From positions 1 through 10,633 of the forward strand of contig CAMWSA010000099.1 of NCBI GenBank assembly GCA_947176785.1: a stretch of 10,633 nt of DNA, given 5' to 3'. Origin of the DNA: an uncultured Lachnospiraceae bacterium (lineage in GTDB: Bacteria; Bacillota; Clostridia; Lachnospirales; Lachnospiraceae). Position 1 is the first letter of the stretch, and the number at the start of each line of letters is the position of its first letter. This document shows, in pieces, positions 6,499 to 10,633 of this stretch. Position numbers and translations under genes: made by a program. Below the pieces are notes generated by a model, which saw nothing but the letters and a program-made list of their open reading frames with translations, searched no databases and had not been told where the DNA came from.

Positions 6499-6603
6499 TC
6501 AGATCAGATATGCTAATGTAGGAATGATCATTGCCAGCACAATCAAGATGACTATAACGGCAGATACGATCCGCTTTGTTTTTTTATTGTGAAAATTCAT
6601 CAT
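6499..6603 (-). CDS. 34-residue single-pass membrane microprotein
   Basis: This small frame reads MMNFHNKKTKRI followed by a continuous hydrophobic segment (about 12-34: VSAVIVILIVLAMIIPTLAYLI) up to TGA. A basic N-terminus before one membrane helix predicts a cytoplasmic N-terminus. Evidence that it is real: AAGGAGGG lies 8 nt before the ATG, a good sigma-A-like promoter lies 47 bp upstream, and the frame ends 7 nt before the first possible VanW start. It is therefore the first gene of the VanW run. It resembles in kind the short lysine-rich membrane peptides of Firmicutes such as Prli42/DUF4044, but I cannot claim homology. Its function is unknown. It might tether or assist the VanW protein, or serve as a leader peptide coupling translation. 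Confidence 0.68.
   Translation of the reverse strand: MMNFHNKKTKRIVSAVIVILIVLAMIIPTLAYLI
6531..6558 (+). promoter_or_regulatory. Candidate sigma-A promoter for the TPR-like gene
   Basis: TTGCCA (6531-6536) and TATAAC (6553-6558) are separated by 16 bp, each one base from the consensus. The predicted transcript would start near 6565, giving a leader of about 90 nt. The promoter lies inside the oppositely oriented microprotein gene. This is a pattern match only. Confidence 0.45.
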
Positions 6604-6611
6604 AGGATCAA

Positions 6612-6619
6612 CCCTCCTT
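6612..6619 (-). promoter_or_regulatory. Strong ribosome binding site of the microprotein gene
   Basis: The minus strand reads AAGGAGGG, a near-perfect Shine-Dalgarno sequence, 8 nt before the ATG at 6603. It is the main evidence that the 34-codon frame is translated. Confidence 0.75.
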
Positions 6620-6642
6620 GCTTCAGACCCATAACAACTCTG

Positions 6643-6648
6643 AAAGGA
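6643..6648 (+). promoter_or_regulatory. Ribosome binding site fixing the TPR-like start at 6657
   Basis: AAAGGA lies 8 nt before the ATG at 6657. An upstream in-frame TTG at 6618 would add 13 residues but lies within the opposite gene's ribosome binding site and has no motif of its own. Confidence 0.7.
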
Positions 6649-6649
6649 T

Positions 6650-6678
6650 ATTATATATGAATTTGACTGTTTTTGCAA
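6650..6678 (-). promoter_or_regulatory. Sigma-A-like promoter for the microprotein-VanW run
   Basis: On the minus strand TTGCAA (6678-6673) is followed after exactly 17 bp by a perfect TATAAT (6655-6650). Transcription would begin near 6643, about 40 nt before the microprotein ATG. The -10 lies between the ribosome site and start codon of the divergent gene, and the -35 lies inside its coding sequence. Confidence 0.65.
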
Positions 6679-7295
6679 CCTTTATCATCTTTACAAGCAT
6701 ACTTTCCATGACCATCAAGCGCCATAACCGCTCCGAAAAAAAACAGCGGGAACAGTTCTGGGAGCGGGAGAAGAGAGCCAATCAGGTACGCCGGAAACCC
6801 CTGGACGACCTGGACTATGTGACGATCCCGCTGGAAAGCCTGCCCACGGCAGTCATGGCCGGGGATGTCATCGTTAGGGACTGCCTGGACACGCTGGCCT
6901 TTCTGTCCCATGAAAAAATCGTAAATCTGGCGGGTTATACCAACACGGACCTGAAGCTGGCCTATGGCACGGCAAATATCACGGCCCTGTCCCAGTATGA
7001 CCAAAACTTCACCATGCTGGCCCAGACCTTGCAGAAATGGGCCGAAGCACTGCACGGTGCCGGATACATGGCCGAGACAAGGCAGGTTTTGGAGTATGCG
7101 GTACTCACCATACACAGTGATGCAGGCACGTCCTACCGCCTGTTGGCCTCTCTCTATGACCAAAACGGCGAACAGGAAAAAATAACGGCGCTGTATGACA
7201 CCGCCCTGTCCCTGACCTCGCCCTCCGGCAAGACCATTGCACGGATTTTACAGGAAAGCTATCCGTATATCAACCCGCCTGGGGCCAGGCCCTAG
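6657..7295 (+). CDS. Membrane-anchored TPR-like protein of unknown function
   Basis: The 212-residue product starts with a hydrophobic anchor (about 2-18, LTVFATFIIFTSILSM), then a strongly charged stretch (19-50: Lys, Arg, Glu-rich, probably a helical stalk on the cytoplasmic side). A conserved-looking globular part follows with DDLDYVTIPLESLP, EKIVNLAGYTNTDLKLAYG and SQYDQNFTMLAQTLQKWAEALHGAGY. The last third is built of paired helices resembling tetratricopeptide repeats (WAEALHGAGYMAETRQVLEYA; YRLLASLYDQNGEQEKITALYDTAL). I recognise it as a type of conserved hypothetical protein found in Lachnospiraceae but know no function; a scaffold role is inferred from the repeats. It is the only complete plus-strand gene, divergent from the microprotein-VanW run. 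Palindromic repeat copies begin within three bases of its stop codon. Confidence 0.82.
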   Translation: MNLTVFATFIIFTSILSMTIKRHNRSEKKQREQFWEREKRANQVRRKPLDDLDYVTIPLESLPTAVMAGDVIVRDCLDTLAFLSHEKIVNLAGYTNTDLKLAYGTANITALSQYDQNFTMLAQTLQKWAEALHGAGYMAETRQVLEYAVLTIHSDAGTSYRLLASLYDQNGEQEKITALYDTALSLTSPSGKTIARILQESYPYINPPGARP

Positions 7296-7297
7296 CA

Positions 7298-7376
7298 TTT
7301 CCTGCAGACCACATATTGTCCGATTATCCCACATGCGTCCTGCAGGAATTTAGGAATCTCAGCGTTCAACAGTATA
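7298..7376 (+). repeat. Palindromic intergenic repeat, partial degenerate copy C1
   Basis: This partial copy abuts the TPR-like stop codon (7293-7295). An inner stem pairs TTCCTGCAG (7299-7307) with CTGCAGGAA (7340-7348). The TCCGATTAT loop and the right arm, AGGAATCTCAGCG then AGTATA (7371-7376), align with the complete copy downstream, but the left outer arm is absent. It may act as an RNA stem past the stop codon, though there is no T tract. Confidence 0.65.
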
Positions 7377-7434
7377 AATATATGCTTTTGCAGAAGCTTG
7401 TATACCTGTGTCTGCCCCATTTGGCCGCATATAC

Positions 7435-7538
7435 TATACTCCCGGGCGCTAAGATTTTCCTTCCGGCACGCCCCATGCCGCCCGATTATGCAGCATGGGG
7501 CGTGCCGGAATTGGAAAATCTTAGCGCTCGTTAGTATA
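7435..7538 (+). repeat. Palindromic intergenic repeat, complete copy C (MITE-like)
   Basis: This 104-bp element starts with TATACT (7435-7440) and ends with AGTATA (7533-7538). Inside, arms at 7446-7478 and 7493-7527 are perfectly complementary except for a 2-nt bulge (33 bp against 35), around a 14-nt loop (CGCCCGATTATGCA). It carries no coding sequence. It lies between two convergent genes, ending 10 bp before the metallophosphoesterase stop codon, so it could also block read-through in both directions. The TA at each edge would fit a mobile element duplicating a TA target. Confidence 0.9.
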
Positions 7539-7548
7539 AACTGCCGTA

Positions 7549-8388
7549 TCACAGCCCCATTCTCTCCGCCACCTGCCGCCACACCTCTTCTTCGGTGTCA
7601 GACGGTGCCTTGTGGCTGATTTTGCATACCTCACATACAATATCGTAAAAATAATTATGCCCCGTCACCAATGTCTTTTCAACGGCTTTGGTTAAGTACA
7701 GACCATACTCCTCAATGCCGCTCTCCCGAAAATCCCGCAGATAGCCGTCCACATCATAGTCAATGGTAAGCAGCCTGATCTCCCAGCCCTGGGAATCCCC
7801 TTCCATCAGGGCAAATTGGGCGTGTCTCCCCTGTTCGTCTATGGTCATCCCCAGAGAACCAGGGTTAAGGTAGGTCTTGCCGCAGAGTTGAAAGGTCTCC
7901 TGATGGTGGCTGTGGCCTCCCACCAGATAGCAGGTCTGCAGCCGCTCCATGGTCTGCTCCCGCAGCAGTCTGTCAAATACCATATTCCCCCGGATCATCC
8001 CCGGTGTCCCGTGACAGACAGTCAGCGCCGGACAGTCCCCCAGCTGCAGCACCCTCTCCGAGGGCAGGGATTCCATCCAATCCAGATCTGCCCGGGTCAT
8101 ATGCTGATCTGTATAATACAGCGCCCCGCTGGGCGAATGCATATGCCATCCCTGATCCTGTTTCCGGTTGTCCAGCAGGTATTCCTCCCGATTTCCCCTG
8201 AGCAGGTGGCAGGAATACTTTTTTTCCATCTCATAGAGCATGGACAGCGTCCTCTCCGGATAGGGGCCGTCTGTCACATAGTCTCCCAGACCAATGATGG
8301 CATCCACCGGGCATCCCTCTATATAGGAAAGGAATGCCTCTAATGCTTTATAATTACTGTGTATATCACTGATTACCGCGACTTTCAT
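7549..8388 (-). CDS. Calcineurin-like metallophosphoesterase
   Basis: The 279-residue protein has every metal-binding motif of the calcineurin-like phosphoesterase superfamily: DIH (Asp8, His10), GDYVTDGP with Asp36, GNREE with Asn66, CHGTPG with His126, and GGHSHHQ with His159 and His161. These residues hold a two-metal centre that cleaves phosphomonoesters or diesters. NPGSLG (175-180) is typical of the YfcE/MJ0936-like compact group. The substrate is not predictable. About 75 residues follow the core; that tail (with YFYDIVCEVCKISHK) is longer than in minimal YfcE proteins and may define specificity. GAGG lies 5-6 nt before ATG 8388. A stem-loop lies in its leader, and the galK terminator separates it from the gene upstream, so it is probably transcribed on its own. 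Confidence 0.9.
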   Translation of the reverse strand: MKVAVISDIHSNYKALEAFLSYIEGCPVDAIIGLGDYVTDGPYPERTLSMLYEMEKKYSCHLLRGNREEYLLDNRKQDQGWHMHSPSGALYYTDQHMTRADLDWMESLPSERVLQLGDCPALTVCHGTPGMIRGNMVFDRLLREQTMERLQTCYLVGGHSHHQETFQLCGKTYLNPGSLGMTIDEQGRHAQFALMEGDSQGWEIRLLTIDYDVDGYLRDFRESGIEEYGLYLTKAVEKTLVTGHNYFYDIVCEVCKISHKAPSDTEEEVWRQVAERMGL

Positions 8389-8402
8389 TCTTACCTCATT
8401 GT

Positions 8403-8431
8403 GAATATCGCTGGCTTTACCTGCGATATTC
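8403..8431 (-). promoter_or_regulatory. Stem-loop in the leader of the metallophosphoesterase gene
   Basis: A perfect 9-bp inverted repeat, GAATATCGC (8403-8411) and GCGATATTC (8423-8431), has an 11-bp loop and lies 14 bp upstream of the start codon, just before the ribosome binding site. It could be an operator for a dimeric regulator or an RNA structure affecting translation. TATAGTATAAA lies farther upstream on the minus strand as a possible -10 region, but no good -35 accompanies it. Confidence 0.5.
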
Positions 8432-8480
8432 CTTAATACGGATTTAAATGTGAAACATTTATACTATACCTCTGCCTGTA

Positions 8481-8510
8481 TAAAACAGGCCGGGCCTGTT
8501 TTATTTTTGT
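8481..8510 (-). terminator. Terminator downstream of galK, symmetrical
   Basis: TAAAACAGGC (8481-8490) pairs with GCCTGTTTTA (8494-8503) around a 3-nt loop, a GC-rich core flanked by A and T runs. It lies 90 bp past the galK stop codon. The T-rich run is longer on the plus strand (TTTTATTTTTG) than on the minus strand, so it may terminate both ways. Confidence 0.75.
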
Positions 8511-8592
8511 TAATCAGTATTTGGGTGTTTCACTTCCAAACCTGCCAATCCTTATATCCGAAGCATACCGACGTCAGCCTTCCATATGTCTT

Positions 8593-9756
8593 CTACAGCC
8601 TGCGAGGGCCATCTCCGATCTCCACCACATAAAAGTCAGCCGCATAACCGACTTTGTCCCGGTAAGCGGCACCCACCCTGGCAGTAAAGGCATCAATGGC
8701 TTCATCCTTCACAATGCTCACCGTACAGCCGCCGAAGCCGGCCCCGGTCATACGGGAACCGATCACACCCTCCACCTTCCAGGCTTCCTCCACCAGCGTA
8801 TCCAGTTCTATGCCTGTCACCTCGTAATCATCCCGCAGGGACACATGGGAAGCGTTCATCAACTGCCCAAATGCAGCCACATCATTATTCTTCAAAGCCT
8901 GCACCGCCTGGATCGTTCGCTGATTCTCATATACGGCATGCTTTGCCCTTCTCCGGCGTGTCTCGCTCTCTATACTGCCCCTGGCTTTCTCAAATTCCTC
9001 CCCGGATAACTCACCCAGAGAATTTATGTGGCATTCCTTCTGCAATTCCGCCAGGGCAGTCTCACACTCGCTGCGCCGCTCATTGTACTTGGAATCTCCC
9101 AGGCCCCGCTTCTTGTTGCTGCAGGCGATGACAATCTTGGCATTCTCCAACCGAATGGGGGCATACTCATAGGAAAGATCCGCAGTGTCCAGAAAAATGG
9201 CATGCCCCTCCTTGCCCATGGCGATGGCGAACTGATCCATGATGCCGCAATTGACGCCGTTAAAATGATTCTCCGAATACTGGCCGATCAGTGCCAGATC
9301 CTGATTGGACACTTCAAAGCCGAACAGATCACGCAGGATAAAACCGGTGAGTACCTCCACCGAGGCGGAGGAGGACAATCCTGAACCGTTGGGGATATTT
9401 CCGTTTAACAGAATATCCATGCCCACAGGCACTTCCATGCCTTTCTCTCCGAAGGCCCATATGACGCCCTTGGGATAATTGGTCCAATCCGCCTGAGGAT
9501 CGGGCCTTAACGCATCCAGAGAGGACTCCAGTACACCCAAATGCTCAAAATTCATGGAATAGAAACGCAGTTTTCGGTCCTGCCGCTTCCGGGCTGCTCC
9601 ATAGGTGCCGATGGTCAGCGCGCAGGGAAATACATGGCCGCCGTTATAGTCCGTATGCTCCCCGATCATGTTTACCCGTCCCGGTGCAAAGTAGACCTGT
9701 GCGCCCTCTGTATCCCCATATACCTCTGCAAACTTTTGTAGTACGACCTCTTTCAT
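8593..9756 (-). CDS. galK: Galactokinase
   Basis: The 387-residue GHMP-family kinase phosphorylates alpha-D-galactose with ATP to galactose 1-phosphate, the first committed step of the Leloir pathway in the cytoplasm. The galactokinase signature GRVNMIGEHTDYNGG (26-40) contains Arg27 and the sugar-binding Glu33, His34 and Asp36. The phosphate-binding GHMP loop is PNGSGLSSSASVEV (122-135). Catalytic Asp174 lies in CGIMDQFA, Tyr224 in SKYNERR, and the C-terminal GHMP motif is SRMTGAGFGGC (334-344). Length and motifs are normal for bacterial GalK. AGGA lies 5 nt before ATG 9756, with a GGAGG farther up. The usual partners galT and galE are not visible in the window. The aldo/keto reductase stop codon is 66 bp upstream with no strong terminator between, so cotranscription is possible. 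Confidence 0.97.
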   Translation of the reverse strand: MKEVVLQKFAEVYGDTEGAQVYFAPGRVNMIGEHTDYNGGHVFPCALTIGTYGAARKRQDRKLRFYSMNFEHLGVLESSLDALRPDPQADWTNYPKGVIWAFGEKGMEVPVGMDILLNGNIPNGSGLSSSASVEVLTGFILRDLFGFEVSNQDLALIGQYSENHFNGVNCGIMDQFAIAMGKEGHAIFLDTADLSYEYAPIRLENAKIVIACSNKKRGLGDSKYNERRSECETALAELQKECHINSLGELSGEEFEKARGSIESETRRRRAKHAVYENQRTIQAVQALKNNDVAAFGQLMNASHVSLRDDYEVTGIELDTLVEEAWKVEGVIGSRMTGAGFGGCTVSIVKDEAIDAFTARVGAAYRDKVGYAADFYVVEIGDGPRRL

Positions 9757-9822
9757 ACTAATCCTGTCCTCCCCTGCTTATTAAAAGTTCCGCTGCCCCT
9801 GACAGCGCCGTTCCCGGACACA

Positions 9823-10633
9823 CTACACAATATACTCATGTGCGTCCAAATCCGCCTGCGCCCGTTCCAAATCCTCCCGGATCTGTAAATGCTGGGGACA
9901 AACCTGCTCACATTTACCGCACTTGATACAGTTCTTTGCCTGTCCTGCGTCGCCCAGATCATTCTCCCAATGGTTCTTCACCACATTGTAGTTCTGATAC
10001 ATATGGTAACGGTTCCAACAGCCAAAGGTCCCGGGGATATTTACTCCGGCAGGGCAGGGCATACAGTACCGGCAGCCTGTGCAGCCATTCTGAATACGGC
10101 TCTTCATCAGGGTCTCCACTTCCTTGACGGTAGCCTGCTCCGCTTCGGACAGGGGCCTGAAATCACCAAAAGTCCTCAGATTGTCCTCCACCTGCTCCAT
10201 GCTGCTCATACCGCTGAGAACCACCTTTACATTGGGAAGCGTCCCCACCCAGCGCAGGGCAAAGGATGCCATGCTTGCCTGCGGATCGTGGGCATGGAAT
10301 TTGTCCGTGATATCCGATGCAAAAGCCGCCAGAGAACCTCCTTTGACAGGCTCCATAATCACCATGGGCACGCCCTTCTTCTCGGCAAGAGCATAGCCCT
10401 TCAGCCCGGCCTGCTCCTCCGTATCCATATAGTTCAGCTGAATCTGGCAAAAATCCCAATCCCGGGCATTCAAAATCTCCTCAAAAGCCTCATAGCCGTC
10501 GTGGAACGAAAATCCCAGATATCGAATCCGGCCCTCTTCCTTAAGCTGCTCCAGGCGCTCCACCACGCCCATCTTCAGCATCTCTCCCCATCTGCCGCCA
10601 TTCAGGGCATGCATCAGATAGAAATCTATATAT
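9823..10633 (-). CDS. Aldo/keto reductase with C-terminal 4Fe-4S ferredoxin-like domain (N-terminus outside window)
   Basis: The frame is open to the window edge; 269 residues are visible and roughly the first 100 are missing, including the part that normally holds the catalytic Tyr, Asp and Lys. The visible part starts with YIDFYLMHAL, the beta-strand after those residues, then GRIRYLGFSFHD and VPMVIMEPVKGGSL, typical of a TIM-barrel aldo/keto reductase of the COG1453 type. The C-terminal domain has two cysteine clusters: CTGCRYCMPCP (visible residues 184-194) and CIKCGKCEQVCP (235-246), each able to bind a [4Fe-4S] cluster. Proteins of this form are probably ferredoxin-linked oxidoreductases of anaerobes rather than simple NADPH-dependent reductases; the substrate is unknown. 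The stop codon is TAG, 66 bp before galK. Confidence 0.92.
   Translation of the reverse strand, partial: YIDFYLMHALNGGRWGEMLKMGVVERLEQLKEEGRIRYLGFSFHDGYEAFEEILNARDWDFCQIQLNYMDTEEQAGLKGYALAEKKGVPMVIMEPVKGGSLAAFASDITDKFHAHDPQASMASFALRWVGTLPNVKVVLSGMSSMEQVEDNLRTFGDFRPLSEAEQATVKEVETLMKSRIQNGCTGCRYCMPCPAGVNIPGTFGCWNRYHMYQNYNVVKNHWENDLGDAGQAKNCIKCGKCEQVCPQHLQIREDLERAQADLDAHEYIV

Noticed and set aside
7292..7619. Open frames running through the palindromic repeats
   Set aside because: They read through self-complementary repeat arms, appear on both strands, and have no ribosome binding site or recognisable domain.
8455..8475. Promoter for the metallophosphoesterase gene based on TATAGTATAAA
   Set aside because: No acceptable -35 hexamer lies 16-18 bp upstream, and TATAGTA-type words recur in the repeats of this window.
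9783..9807. Possible terminator between the aldo/keto reductase and galK
   Set aside because: The stem is only 5 bp (CGCTG/CAGCG) followed by four T residues on the minus strand; too weak to annotate.
1..10633. CRISPR array, tRNA, rRNA or phage genes
   Set aside because: No regularly spaced direct repeats, cloverleaf-like sequences, rRNA signatures or phage structural motifs were seen; the repeats present are palindromic and irregularly placed.

Overview
The window looks like chromosomal DNA from a Gram-positive Clostridia bacterium, most likely a member of the Lachnospiraceae. This is an inference from gene content and order (VanW protein, HypE-like AIR synthase protein, Lrp/aminotransferase pair, TrmL, HAM1-like protein, and a conserved clostridial-type TPR-like membrane protein), from strong AGGAGG-type ribosome binding sites, and from sigma-A-like promoters. 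Nothing resembles a phage, plasmid, CRISPR array, tRNA or rRNA. Most genes are chromosomal housekeeping or metabolic genes, and the unusual content lies in one gene fusion and in the spacers.

Layout. Positions 1-221 hold one copy of a palindromic repeat and a rho-independent terminator. A long minus-strand run then reads from about 6603 down to 222: a 34-residue membrane microprotein too short for normal gene calling, a secreted VanW-family protein, a HypE-like AIR synthase-fold protein, an Lrp/AsnC regulator overlapping an aminotransferase by 4 bp, a TrmL-gamma carbonic anhydrase fusion, and a divergent HAM1/RdgB-like NTP pyrophosphatase. On the other side of a compact divergent promoter region (about 6531-6678), one plus-strand gene (6657-7295) encodes a membrane-anchored TPR-like protein. 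It faces a minus-strand metallophosphoesterase (7549-8388) across a spacer filled with two tandem palindromic repeat copies. Upstream of that gene, on the minus strand, lie galactokinase (galK, 8593-9756) and the C-terminal part of an aldo/keto reductase with two [4Fe-4S] clusters that runs off the window end.

How the genes relate. The Lrp regulator and aminotransferase are translationally coupled and probably form an amino-acid-responsive unit. The TrmL fusion and HAM1-like gene sit close together and share the terminator at 155-200; both touch nucleic-acid or nucleotide quality, although the carbonic anhydrase half is unexplained. GalK belongs to the Leloir galactose pathway.

Most notable points: (1) the in-frame TrmL-gamma-CA fusion; (2) a family of roughly 104-bp palindromic, MITE-like elements ending in TATACT/AGTATA, with four copies or partial copies here; (3) a 143-bp block bounded by 17-bp direct repeats and carrying a 41-bp near-perfect palindrome, apparently inserted in an otherwise tight operon; (4) the 34-aa microprotein with interlocked divergent promoters. 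Several starts were moved inward from the longest open frame because a good ribosome binding site lies in front of the inner ATG.
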